Assembly: GCF_052068095.1 (NCBI RefSeq)
Contig: NZ_JBQHDG010000001.1
Span: 590,704-654,703 of the forward strand
Source of the DNA: Phytohabitans sp052068095
GTDB lineage: Bacteria; Actinomycetota; Actinomycetes; Mycobacteriales; Micromonosporaceae
DNA length: 64,000 nt
Direction: 5' to 3'
This document shows, piece by piece, positions 7,924 to 15,943 of the stretch. The position numbers and the translations under genes are program-made. The notes under the pieces are model-generated. The model searched no databases. It was not told the DNA's origin and worked only from the letters and a program-made list of their open reading frames with translations. Positions within the stretch are counted from its first letter, which is position 1. Each line of letters starts with the position of its first letter.

Positions 7924-8960
7924 CGGTCGACCCACCCCTTCGGGCGCCCACCGGTTTCACCACCGTTCGGGCGCTTCGTCGGCTCCGTCGCATCACGGGC
8001 TTTGTTTCGGTATACGGAGAAGAGCGAGATCCGCGTTCGTCGGCATTTGCCCGGATTTGGCATGTCGGCCGCATGACCTGGGTGGCCCGGCGGCTCGCCG
8101 AGCGCCAGCCCGGCGTCGACGTCGACCGCGTCGTGCGCCTCTGTCTCCACCACGACCTCAACCGCTGGCCCTTCGCACACAACACCGAGGTGGGTCGCTT
8201 CGACCAGGCGGGCAATACCCGCGTCTTCACCAAGTCGCTGCTCGACGCGCGACTGTCCGATGAGGACTTCGCCGACCTGGAGGGCGTGCACCACAAGCGG
8301 ATCGACGAGCTGAGCCCCGAGGGCCGCATCGTGCTCGGCGCCGACGCCATCACCGGCGTGGTCGAAGACCCACTGCTGCTCGTGACCGGGCTCAACGTGC
8401 GGCCCGACTACATCCCCGACCGGGTGTCCCGGGTGCTCGGGTTCACGCTTCGAGCCGAGCCGTGGCGCGGCCGGGCCCGCCGCCTGGCAAAAGAGTTCCA
8501 CAGCGCGGGTGCGCCCGATCCGCTGGTGTTCCGCGCCGGGTTCGCCCGGCTCTTCCGCGATCTCATGGGGCAGGTGCTGGCGCGGGAAGACAGGCCGGAG
8601 CGGCTGCTCGACGTCGCCGCCGCCGTCAAGACCCACTTCATCCGCCCGCGGGTCTTCCCGGTCAACAACGAGCTGGTCTGCCGGTCGAGTTGGCTGCGCG
8701 GTGACGTGATGCCGCGCTACCTCGCCCGATACGGTGACGTCGACCTCGTGCTCATCGACGAAGACGACTTCGTGCGGCGGGCCCTGCGGGTGGGGGCCGC
8801 GGCGAGCGCCGCCGACTTCCTGCCGCGCATCGACGCGGTCCGCGAGCGGCAGGCCGACCTGTGTTTCGTGCGCGCCAAGACCGCTGCCGCCGACCGCTCC
8901 GCCACCGTCAGCCGGGCCCCCAGCCGCCTCAGGCTCGTGCCCCGACTAGCGACTCGGTGA
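7920..8960 (+). CDS. HD-domain phosphohydrolase
   Basis: 346 residues from the GTG at 7920, which overlaps the upstream TGA (GTGA); a G-rich ribosome site lies just upstream. The HD metal site is visible: His48 (IWHVGRM), then His78-Asp79 in LHHDLNRWPFAHN, with a likely later Asp in LGADAITGVVEDP. HD enzymes of this kind hydrolyse phosphoesters, often nucleotides. The C-terminal ~100 residues are not assigned. It is the third gene of the operon with the APH-fold kinase and the radical SAM protein. Its 3' end overlaps the convergent SDR gene by 32 bp. Confidence 0.8.
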   Translation: MTVDPPLRAPTGFTTVRALRRLRRITGFVSVYGEERDPRSSAFARIWHVGRMTWVARRLAERQPGVDVDRVVRLCLHHDLNRWPFAHNTEVGRFDQAGNTRVFTKSLLDARLSDEDFADLEGVHHKRIDELSPEGRIVLGADAITGVVEDPLLLVTGLNVRPDYIPDRVSRVLGFTLRAEPWRGRARRLAKEFHSAGAPDPLVFRAGFARLFRDLMGQVLAREDRPERLLDVAAAVKTHFIRPRVFPVNNELVCRSSWLRGDVMPRYLARYGDVDLVLIDEDDFVRRALRVGAAASAADFLPRIDAVRERQADLCFVRAKTAAADRSATVSRAPSRLRLVPRLATR

Positions 8961-9714
8961 GCTCGCGCAGGCGCTTGCGAAAGTCCACGTCGTACGCCTG
9001 GTCGAGCGCCCGCGCCTCGCGCTCGCGGTCGAAGTAGCGGCCGGTCACGCCCTCCAGCTCGGGGTCGACGACGAGCCGCAGCGTCGCCGCGAGGCCCCGC
9101 TCCAGGGAGTCGATCTCGCCGGTGCCGGCCTGCCGCACCATCGTCGTGGGCATCAGCGTCGCCGGGTGCAGGCAGTTGGCCGTCACGCCCGTGCCGGACA
9201 GCTCCTCGGCCAGGTCGAACGTGTGCGCGATGAGGGCCAGCTTCGCGCGCCGGTACGCCTCCGTGCCGTCGTAGCCGCGCAGCATCATCGGATCGTCCAC
9301 ATCGAACGGTCGCTGGCCGATGGAGGCGACGTTGACGATCCGGGCCGGCGCGGACCGCTTGAGCCGGGGGAGCAGGAGCTGGGTCAGCAGGTACGGCGCC
9401 AGGTAGTTGACGGCCAGCCGCAGCTCGTATCCGTCCGCGGAGAGCTGCCGGGCCTCGCCGGGCGGCCCGAAGCCGATGCCCGCGTTGTTGACCAGCACGT
9501 CGAGCTCACCATCGACCGCCGCGGCCAGCCGGCGCACCTCGGCGAGGGAGGAGAGGTCGGCCCGGATCGCCTGCGCGCCCGTCCGCTCGGCCACCTCGGC
9601 GAGCCGGGTGGCGTCGCGGCCGTGCACGATCAGCTCGTGCCCCCGATCGGCCAGCGCGTACGCGAGCGCGCGCCCGAGCCCGTCCGACGCACCCGTGATC
9701 AAGGTCCGTGTCAT
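8929..9714 (-). CDS. Short-chain dehydrogenase/reductase
   Basis: 261 residues, typical for a classical SDR. It has the N-terminal NAD(P) motif TGASDGLG, the NNAG motif (LVNNAGIG), a catalytic Ser in IVNVAS and the YxxxK pair (YRRAK). Protochlorophyllide-reductase/retinol-dehydrogenase-like SDRs share this layout. Its ATG overlaps the stop of threonine synthase, so it is the downstream gene of a two-gene operon. The substrate cannot be told from sequence, and a role in threonine metabolism is not implied. Confidence 0.9.
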   Translation of the reverse strand: MTRTLITGASDGLGRALAYALADRGHELIVHGRDATRLAEVAERTGAQAIRADLSSLAEVRRLAAAVDGELDVLVNNAGIGFGPPGEARQLSADGYELRLAVNYLAPYLLTQLLLPRLKRSAPARIVNVASIGQRPFDVDDPMMLRGYDGTEAYRRAKLALIAHTFDLAEELSGTGVTANCLHPATLMPTTMVRQAGTGEIDSLERGLAATLRLVVDPELEGVTGRYFDREREARALDQAYDVDFRKRLRELTESLVGARA

Positions 9715-10901
9715 GCGTCCACGCTATCCGGGTACTTGAGCCCGGTGCCCGTGTTCAGCACCACCACCTCCTCGTGTTCGCCCAGCCAGCCGGCCGCGCG
9801 CAGCGTGCGGGCGGCGGTCAGGCAGGCGGCGCCCTCCGGGCAGAGCCACAGCCCCTCGTCGGCGCCGAAGACCCGCAGGTCGGCCAGCAGGTCGGTGTCG
9901 TCGACGGAGATGGCCGTGCCGCCGGTGGCGTAGAGCGCGTCGAGGATGAGCTCGTCACCGAGCGGCGCGGGCACCGTGATGCCGAACGCGACAGTGTGCG
10001 CGTCCGGCCATGGCTCGGCCCGCCGCGCGCCGGCGGCGAACGCGGCGACGATCGGCGCGCAGCCCGAGGACTGTACGGCCACGAGCCGCGGCTGCTTGTC
10101 ACCGATCCAGCCCAGCTCGCGCAGCTCGGCCAGGGCCTTGTGAATGCCTATCAGGCCCACTCCGCCGCCGGTCGGGTAGAGGATGACGTCGGGGACCCGC
10201 CAGCCGAGCTGCTCGGCGATCTCGTACCCCATCGTCTTCTTGCCTTCGAGCCGGTACGGCTCCTTCAGCGTGGAGACGTCGAAGACACCGTCGCCGATCA
10301 GGCCCGCGACGAGCCGGCCGGCGTCGCCGATGAGGCCGTCCACGAGGTGCAGCTCCGCGCCCGCGACCGCGCACTCCTTACGCGTGATGGCGGGCGCGGC
10401 CTTGGGCATCGCGATCGTCGCGCGCAGCCCGGCTCGGGCCGCGTAGACCGCCCACGCCGCACCGGCGTTGCCGTTCGTCGGCATCGCCACGTGCCGGACG
10501 CCCAGCTCGCTCGCGCGGGAGACCCCGACGGCGGCGCCGCGCGCCTTGAACGAGCCGGTCGGCACGAGCCCTTCGTCCTTCACGAGCAGCCTCGGTACGC
10601 CGATGCGCGCGCCGTACCGGGCGGCGGGAAGCAGCGGAGTCCAGCCCTCACCGAGCGTCGTGATGTGCGCAGCGTCGCGGACCGGCAACAGCTCGCTATA
10701 GCGCCAGAGGTCTGCCGCTCGAGTGGCGATCGCGGCCGGGTCGAGGGCGGCTCGGGCCGCCGCCAGGTCGTACCGGACGAGCAGCGGCGAGCCGCACGCG
10801 CAGAGGTTTTGCGGCCGGTCGGCGTCGTAACGGGTGCCGCAGCGCGGGCATTCGAGGTCGGTGAGATACGAGGCGGTCACCAGCCAATCTTGGTCCGACA
10901 C
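9711..10901 (-). CDS. thrC: Threonine synthase
   Basis: 396 residues. It converts O-phosphohomoserine to threonine with PLP. An N-terminal zinc-ribbon-like segment (CPRCG...CACG) precedes the PLP domain, with the Schiff-base lysine in PTGSFKARG and a phosphate-binding Gly-rich loop in YPTGGGVGL. This long form with an N-terminal zinc ribbon is common among threonine synthases. hom and thrB are not adjacent, so this may be a second copy or a threonine-synthase-like PLP lyase. It is transcribed divergently from the RiPP operon and is coupled to the SDR by an overlapping stop and start. Confidence 0.85.
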   Translation of the reverse strand: MSDQDWLVTASYLTDLECPRCGTRYDADRPQNLCACGSPLLVRYDLAAARAALDPAAIATRAADLWRYSELLPVRDAAHITTLGEGWTPLLPAARYGARIGVPRLLVKDEGLVPTGSFKARGAAVGVSRASELGVRHVAMPTNGNAGAAWAVYAARAGLRATIAMPKAAPAITRKECAVAGAELHLVDGLIGDAGRLVAGLIGDGVFDVSTLKEPYRLEGKKTMGYEIAEQLGWRVPDVILYPTGGGVGLIGIHKALAELRELGWIGDKQPRLVAVQSSGCAPIVAAFAAGARRAEPWPDAHTVAFGITVPAPLGDELILDALYATGGTAISVDDTDLLADLRVFGADEGLWLCPEGAACLTAARTLRAAGWLGEHEEVVVLNTGTGLKYPDSVDA

Positions 10902-10941
10902 GCATCGTCGTGTCTGGACGTTGGCTGAACGGGGGAGTACG

Positions 10942-10954
10942 TTGGCGACGCCAA
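10942..10954. promoter_or_regulatory. Palindrome in the thrC/RiPP divergent promoter region
   Basis: TTGGCG-A-CGCCAA is a perfect 13-bp palindrome in the 105-bp gap between the divergent thrC start and the RiPP precursor start. It has the size of an operator half-turn repeat. No cognate regulator is adjacent. Confidence 0.4.
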
Positions 10955-11006
10955 GGACGCTGTCCGGTGGACTGCCGTCGACAACGCACTATTCGTCCAC
11001 AGAGGG

Positions 11007-11192
11007 ATGCCGGCCGGGATGGATGCCACCGCCGACGACAGCCAATTTGACCTGATTGATCTTAACGCAATCAGTCTGGCCGATCTACGAGCGCTTGACG
11101 GGTCCGCCTTCGGCCAGTCGCTCCGCCGCATCCTCGACGACATCGACCGACCGCAGGACGCGGTCGCCGGCTGGAACGCCGCCATCGGCTGA
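11007..11192 (+). CDS. FxsA-like RiPP precursor peptide
   Basis: A 61-residue peptide (57 if the in-frame ATG at 11019 is used). The leader-like region (LIDLNAISLADLRALDGSAF, then GQSLRRILDDIDRP) matches the helical pattern of precursors for FxsB-type radical SAM maturases, and the peptide ends QDAVAGWNAAIG. Classical members end FxSxx; here the aromatic is Trp, the Ser position is Ala and one Gly is added, so the predicted core is WNA(AIG). The maturase gene starts 4 bp after the stop. Radical SAM cyclophane synthases join an aromatic ring to the beta-carbon two residues later, so a Trp-to-Ala crosslink is the natural prediction. Confidence 0.75.
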   Translation: MPAGMDATADDSQFDLIDLNAISLADLRALDGSAFGQSLRRILDDIDRPQDAVAGWNAAIG

Positions 11193-11196
11193 GCTC

Positions 11197-12348
11197 ATGC
11201 ACGGGATCACCTGGCGTCCCACCCCATTCCGGGAGTTCGTGCTGAAGGTGCATTCCCGGTGCAACCTCGCCTGCGACTACTGCTACATGTACGAGCTCGC
11301 CGACAAGAGCTGGCGGGCGGCCACCGCCGTGATGAGCGACGAGGTGCTGGACGCCGCCTGCCGGCGGATCGCGGCGCACGCCACGGCTTATAGCATCCCC
11401 ACCCTCCGCATCGTGTTACACGGCGGTGAACCAATGCTGCTCGGCGCGGCGCGGCTGGCCCGTGTCGCCGAACGCCTCCGCGCCGCCGCACCAACTTCGA
11501 CCACAGTGGACGTTCTCGTCCAGACAAACGGCGTGTTGCTCACCGACGCCGCGCTCGCGACGCTGGCCGGTGCGGGCATCAGGATCGGCGTCTCGTTCGA
11601 CGGTGACCGGGCCGCCACCGACCGCCACCGCCGGTACGCGAGCGGGCGCAGCAGCTTCGCGGCCGTCGACGCGGCGCTGCGGCGGCTGCGCGACCGTCCG
11701 GCCGCGTTCGCCGGCATCCTGTCCGTTGTGGACCTTGCGAACGATCCGGTCGGCACGTACGAGGCGCTGCTGCCGTACGAGCCGCCGATGGTCGACTTCC
11801 TGCTGCCGCACGCCAACTGGGGCAGCCCGCCGCCCGGGTCCGTCAGCGGGGGCGCGCCTTACGGAGACTGGCTGGTAGCCGCGTTCGACCGGTGGTACGG
11901 CGCGCCGGTGCGGGAGACCCGGGTGCGCTTCTTCGAAGAGGTGCTCAACCTCGTCCTCGGTGGACAGAGCCACACCGAGGTCGTGGGGCTGAGCCCGGTC
12001 GCCACGATCGTGGTCAATGTGGACGGTTCCTACGAGCAGGTCGACACGCTCCGCTCGGCGTACCCGGGTGCGGTCGACACCGGGCTCGACGTCTTCGCGC
12101 ACGACCTCGACGAGGCGCTGCGCCACCCGGCCGTCATGGCCCGCCAGGTGGGTGTGGCGGCACTCTCCAGCACGTGCCGCTCGTGCCCGCTGCACCAGGT
12201 CTGCGGCGGCGGCTACTACCCGCATCGCTACCGTCCCGGCGAGGGCTTTCGCAACCCGTCGGTCTACTGCGCCGACCTGCGGCGGCTCATCACACACGCG
12301 GCCGGGCGGCTGCGCGCGGACGTCGAGCGCCTGAAGCAGCCGGCATGA
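11197..12348 (+). CDS. Radical SAM/SPASM cyclophane-forming peptide maturase (FxsB-like)
   Basis: 383 residues from the ATG at 11197. The radical SAM cluster motif is CNLACDYC (Cys22, 26, 29) followed by YMYELADKSW, a sequence typical of FxsB/peptide-modifying enzymes. A SAM-binding GGEP motif occurs in IVLHGGEPMLL. A C-terminal SPASM region carries the auxiliary-cluster cysteines (CRSCPLHQVCGGGYYPHRY, then a late Cys in SVYCADL). It should install a C-C crosslink on the precursor encoded 4 bp upstream. Its stop overlaps the HExxH gene as ATGA. In many relatives the HExxH domain is fused to this enzyme; here it is a separate gene. Confidence 0.88.
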   Translation: MHGITWRPTPFREFVLKVHSRCNLACDYCYMYELADKSWRAATAVMSDEVLDAACRRIAAHATAYSIPTLRIVLHGGEPMLLGAARLARVAERLRAAAPTSTTVDVLVQTNGVLLTDAALATLAGAGIRIGVSFDGDRAATDRHRRYASGRSSFAAVDAALRRLRDRPAAFAGILSVVDLANDPVGTYEALLPYEPPMVDFLLPHANWGSPPPGSVSGGAPYGDWLVAAFDRWYGAPVRETRVRFFEEVLNLVLGGQSHTEVVGLSPVATIVVNVDGSYEQVDTLRSAYPGAVDTGLDVFAHDLDEALRHPAVMARQVGVAALSSTCRSCPLHQVCGGGYYPHRYRPGEGFRNPSVYCADLRRLITHAAGRLRADVERLKQPA

Positions 12349-14072
12349 CGGCCGTACACAGTCTCGCACCGTCCATGGTGGACGCGCTCGGCGACGGCCA
12401 CGGCGACGCCGAGACGATCCGCCGCCTGCGGGCCGGCCAGGTGAGCAAGCGCCTGCTGCTGCTCCGCACACTTCTCGACGAGGCACGCCTCGACGACTAC
12501 TTCCAGCTGCTGGTCGAGGCGCAGCGCCACGCGCCGGACACGGTGGCCGAGGTCTTCGCCGAGCCGCACGTGGGCGCCTGGCTGGCGTCGTCGCTGCGGC
12601 GGCTGCGCGGCGCCTGGACCGGCGTCGAGCCGATCGAGACCGACCTGGCCCACCTCGGCGCCATCGCGGCCGCCGCGGCGATCCGGGCCGGCGTCGAGTT
12701 CACAGTGGACATCCCCGCGCGGGACGGCTGGCTGATGCTGCCAACCCTGGGGCGTGCGCGGGCGGAGGGCGTCGGGACGGTGCGCTATGCGGGCGAGCAC
12801 CTGGCCGTTGGCGAAGACTGGCAGGAGCTGCGCGTCCTGCACTGCAAGGCGGACGACCTCGAGCTGCGGGTGCGCCTCGACGACATCGACCCGTTTCGCG
12901 ACTGCCACCGCCTGTCCGCGGCGGAGCGGCTGACGAGCGCGGAGGTCGAGGAGTGGCAGCGCCTGCTCGACGAGGCGTGGCCGGTGCTGACCGCGCACCA
13001 CCGCCGGTATGCCGAGGGGATCGCTGCCGGCCTCGTCACGCTCGTGCCGCTGCACACCGAGCGCACCAACGTCGGCGTCAACGTCACGAGTATGGACGCC
13101 TTCGGTGCGGTCTCGCTGACCCGCCCGGCCGACGGCGTCGCGCTCGCGGTCGGGCTGCTCCACGAGTTCCAGCACGCGAAGCTCGGCGCGTTGATCGACC
13201 TCGTGCCGCTGTACGAGCGGGACGACCGCCCGCGCTACTACGCGCCCTGGCGCGACGACCCCCGTCCGCTCGGCGCGCTGCTCCAGGGCGTGTACGCCTT
13301 TCACGGGGTCACCGACTTCTGGCGGGTGCAGCGACACGCGCTAAGCGGCGGGCGGGCCAGGTTCGCGCAGGTGGAGTTCGTCCGGTGGCGCGACCGGGTG
13401 TGGCGCACGCTGGGCGTGCTGGCGGAGTCCGACCGGTTCACCAGCGTGGGGCGGCACCTGCTCGACCGGATGCGCGCGGTGCAGGCGGAGTGGCAGGGCG
13501 AGCCGGCGCCCGCCGACACCGTGGAGCTGGCCCGCGAGGCGGCCGAAGACCACTGGGTCGGCTGGCGGCTGCGCAACGCCCGCCCCGACCCCGCGGCGGT
13601 GGCCCGGCTGGCCGGCGCGTGGCGGGCCGGGCACGACTGTCCAGTGGAGACGGTCGCGGTCGAGATCGAGCCGCGCCCGCGGGCACTGGCCCAGAGTGTG
13701 CGGCTCGACCTCGTGCAGCTGCGCATCGTCGATCCGAGCCGCTTCGCGGGTGTCGTGGCTGATCCGGTGCAACTGCACCGGTTCGTACCCGATGCGACGC
13801 CCGCGGACCTCGCGCTGGCCGGCGGAGATCTCGCGGCGGCGCGCGATGCCTACGCGGCCGAGGTGGCCGCGGACCCGGACCGGCTGGATGCCTGGATCGG
13901 CCTGTCGCTGGCCTGCCAGCGGCAGGCGACGCGGCTGCTCGACTTCCCGGAGCTGTGCTTGGCGGTTCACCGCCATCTGTGCGAATCCGGCGAATCACCG
14001 CCCGATCCGGTCGCTCTGGCCCGGTGGCTGGTGCCCGTACGGGGGACCGACGCGACGGCGCGCAGCCGCTAG
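12345..14072 (+). CDS. HExxH-motif protein, probable peptide beta-hydroxylase partner
   Basis: 575 residues. A metal motif HEFQH lies at residues 273-277 within LLHEFQHAKLGALIDLVPLY. The protein matches the stand-alone form of the HExxH domain found with FxsB-type maturases, a family that includes 2-oxoglutarate-dependent peptide beta-hydroxylases, so oxygenase rather than protease activity is likely. The rest is alpha-helical, and the last ~150 residues (AGGDLAAARDAYAAEVAADP) look TPR-like. There is no signal peptide. The start overlaps the maturase stop (ATGA). The expected substrate is the same precursor peptide. Confidence 0.75.
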   Translation: MTAVHSLAPSMVDALGDGHGDAETIRRLRAGQVSKRLLLLRTLLDEARLDDYFQLLVEAQRHAPDTVAEVFAEPHVGAWLASSLRRLRGAWTGVEPIETDLAHLGAIAAAAAIRAGVEFTVDIPARDGWLMLPTLGRARAEGVGTVRYAGEHLAVGEDWQELRVLHCKADDLELRVRLDDIDPFRDCHRLSAAERLTSAEVEEWQRLLDEAWPVLTAHHRRYAEGIAAGLVTLVPLHTERTNVGVNVTSMDAFGAVSLTRPADGVALAVGLLHEFQHAKLGALIDLVPLYERDDRPRYYAPWRDDPRPLGALLQGVYAFHGVTDFWRVQRHALSGGRARFAQVEFVRWRDRVWRTLGVLAESDRFTSVGRHLLDRMRAVQAEWQGEPAPADTVELAREAAEDHWVGWRLRNARPDPAAVARLAGAWRAGHDCPVETVAVEIEPRPRALAQSVRLDLVQLRIVDPSRFAGVVADPVQLHRFVPDATPADLALAGGDLAAARDAYAAEVAADPDRLDAWIGLSLACQRQATRLLDFPELCLAVHRHLCESGESPPDPVALARWLVPVRGTDATARSR

Positions 14073-14082
14073 CATTCGGCGG

Positions 14083-15288
14083 GTGCGCCTGAAGGCCGGC
14101 TCGTTGCTGCTCGCCGCCGCACTCCTCGCGGGGTGTGGTGGAGGTGGCGACGCCGGTGACGACGAGCCGCCGCGGTCCCTGACGACGCCGGGCGGCGTGG
14201 CGGCCACCGAGACGCCGGGCGGCACGGCGCGGCTGGGTGCGGCGCCGACGACCAAGCCGCCGGCCTCGAAAAAGCCGCCGGCGGCGGTGCTGCGCGCGGG
14301 CAACCCCAAGGGCAAGGCCGCGGTCCCGGCCGCGGGGCGCGCGGTCGACACCAGCAAGCCGGATCGCGTGGTGGGCAACGGCACGCAGGCGAGCTGCACC
14401 TCCAAGGCGGTCGTGTCGGCGGTGGCGGCCGGCGGGGTCATCACGTTCGACTGCGGGCCCGACCCGATCACGATCAAGATGGCGCAGACCGCGAAGATCA
14501 AGAGCAGCGTGCGCAAGGTGGTCATCGACGGCGGCGGCAAGGTGACGCTCAGCGGCGCGGGCAAGCGCCGGATCATCTACCAGAACACCTGCGACCGGGC
14601 ACAGGGCGCGACCAGCGGAAACTGCACCGCCCAGGACCATCCGCAGCTCACCGTGCAAAACATCACGCTCGCCGACGGCAGCTCGATCGGCGTCGACCCC
14701 GACCCCGAGGTGACCAACGGCGGTGGCGGCGGCGCGCTCTACGTGCGGGGCGGAAACTTCAAGGTGGTCAACACCAAGTTCGTCCGCAACAAGTGCGACA
14801 ACGGCGGCCCTGATCTCGGCGGCGCGGCCATCCGGGCGCTCGACCTCGACAACGACGGCCCGGTGTACATCGTGAGCAGCACCTTCGGCGGCGCGTCCGG
14901 CCAGGGCGGGCGCTGCTCCAACGGCGGCGCGCTCAGCAGCATCGGCGTCTCGTGGATCGTGCTCAACAGCCTGTTCAGCCACAACGAGGCGATCGGCTTC
15001 GGCGCCAACGGGGCGCCCGCGGGCACGCCCGGCGGCGGCAACGGCGGCGCGATGTACTTCGACGGGGCCAAGTTCACCGTCCGGATCGCCGGGACGATCA
15101 TGGAGCGCAACCACGCCCGAGAGGGTGGCGGGGCGGTCTTCTTCGTCAGCAACGACCGCACCGGCAGCATGCGGATCGAAAGCTCGACGCTGCGGCGCAA
15201 CCCGAGCGACAAGTTCGAGACGCTGCCCGGGATCTTCTACCTGGGCACCACCGAGCACCCGTCGATCTCCGGCCCCAGGCCGAGCTGA
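14083..15288 (+). CDS. Secreted lipoprotein with right-handed beta-helix
   Basis: 401 residues from the GTG at 14083. A lipoprotein signal peptide (RLKAGSLLLAAALLAGC) with lipobox LAGC is followed by a Gly/Pro/Lys-rich linker to about residue 90. The remainder has Gly/Asn-rich ~25-residue turns (FVRNKCDNGG, LFSHNEAIGFG, TIMERNHAREGGGAVFF), as expected for a parallel beta-helix like pectate lyases or polymorphic surface proteins. No catalytic residues are identified. It starts 10 bp after the HExxH gene, so it is probably the fourth gene of the RiPP operon, and it may display or bind the product at the cell surface; that role is inference. Confidence 0.75.
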   Translation: MRLKAGSLLLAAALLAGCGGGGDAGDDEPPRSLTTPGGVAATETPGGTARLGAAPTTKPPASKKPPAAVLRAGNPKGKAAVPAAGRAVDTSKPDRVVGNGTQASCTSKAVVSAVAAGGVITFDCGPDPITIKMAQTAKIKSSVRKVVIDGGGKVTLSGAGKRRIIYQNTCDRAQGATSGNCTAQDHPQLTVQNITLADGSSIGVDPDPEVTNGGGGGALYVRGGNFKVVNTKFVRNKCDNGGPDLGGAAIRALDLDNDGPVYIVSSTFGGASGQGGRCSNGGALSSIGVSWIVLNSLFSHNEAIGFGANGAPAGTPGGGNGGAMYFDGAKFTVRIAGTIMERNHAREGGGAVFFVSNDRTGSMRIESSTLRRNPSDKFETLPGIFYLGTTEHPSISGPRPS

Positions 15289-15291
15289 GCC

Positions 15292-15834
15292 TCAGCCCGC
15301 TCGATAGCGCAGGCCGTCCAGCAGCAGGTCGAGCAGGCGGCCGGCCTGGTCTCGCTCGCCGGCGGCCATCGTGACGCCGCCGAGGCCGAGGAGCACGTCG
15401 CCGGCCCGCGCGTCCGGCCGGATCGTGCCCGCCTCGACACCCGCCTCGAGCAGCGCGGCAATCGCGGCGGTGAGCCGGTCGCGGCTCTGGGCGTACGGGT
15501 TGACGCCGGACGCGATCACCACGCGCAGCGCGTCGGACATGCCCCGCTTGGTGGCCATGTAGTCGACGAACCGGTCCATCCAGGTGCGCAGCGCCGCGTC
15601 GGGCGGCTGGGCGGCGAGTAGCTCACCCACCGAGTCGCAGAGGCGGGCGAGCTCGCTGCGGTAGGCCGCCTCGATCAGCGCCTCGCGGGTCGGGAAGTGG
15701 CGGTAGAGCGTGCCGATGCCCACGCCCGCGTCCTTGGCGATCGCGTCGAGCGTGACCTCCGGCCCGTCCTGCGAGAACGCGCGGACGGCGGCGTCGAGCA
15801 GCCGGTCCCGGTTGCGCTGTGCGTCGGCGCGCAC
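15292..15834 (-). CDS. TetR-family transcriptional repressor
   Basis: 180 residues. The N-terminal helix-turn-helix is typical: RLLDAAVRAFSQDG, then VTLDAIAKDAGVGIGTLYRHFPTREALI. The C-terminal ~120 residues form a helical ligand-binding domain resembling SbtR/TetR_C_33-type regulators. It is divergent from an SDR gene. The 109-bp gap contains two copies of GGAGGnnnCTCCG, whose placement fits autorepression and control of the SDR gene. It ends 3 bp from the end of the beta-helix lipoprotein gene. Confidence 0.9.
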   Translation of the reverse strand: MRADAQRNRDRLLDAAVRAFSQDGPEVTLDAIAKDAGVGIGTLYRHFPTREALIEAAYRSELARLCDSVGELLAAQPPDAALRTWMDRFVDYMATKRGMSDALRVVIASGVNPYAQSRDRLTAAIAALLEAGVEAGTIRPDARAGDVLLGLGGVTMAAGERDQAGRLLDLLLDGLRYRAG

Positions 15835-15871
15835 GGTGGTTCCTCCCCGTGGTGTAGCTCACTTGGTAACC

Positions 15872-15884
15872 GGAGGGAACTCCG
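15872..15884. promoter_or_regulatory. Probable TetR operator, copy 1
   Basis: GGAGG-GAA-CTCCG, a near-perfect inverted repeat 38 bp upstream of the TetR start. It has the same consensus (GGAGGnnnCTCCG) as the site at 15904, 32 bp away, about three helical turns. A wider GTAACC/GGTTAC inverted pair (near 15866 and 15923) frames both sites. Confidence 0.65.
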
Positions 15885-15903
15885 CTTAGGGTTGCGGTGA
15901 AAT

Positions 15904-15916
15904 GGAGGACCCTCCG
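15904..15916. promoter_or_regulatory. Probable TetR operator, copy 2
   Basis: GGAGG-ACC-CTCCG, second copy of the same inverted repeat, 28 bp upstream of the SDR start. The arms are identical to copy 1 and only the 3-bp spacer differs, which supports a dimeric repressor site rather than chance. Confidence 0.65.
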
Positions 15917-15943
15917 TTTGTAGGTTACAGGGTGGGTGAGATC

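Noticed and set aside
14237..14545. Basic 102-residue frame inside the beta-helix lipoprotein gene
   Set aside because: Out-of-frame Arg-rich shadow; the lipoprotein has a signal peptide and lipobox.
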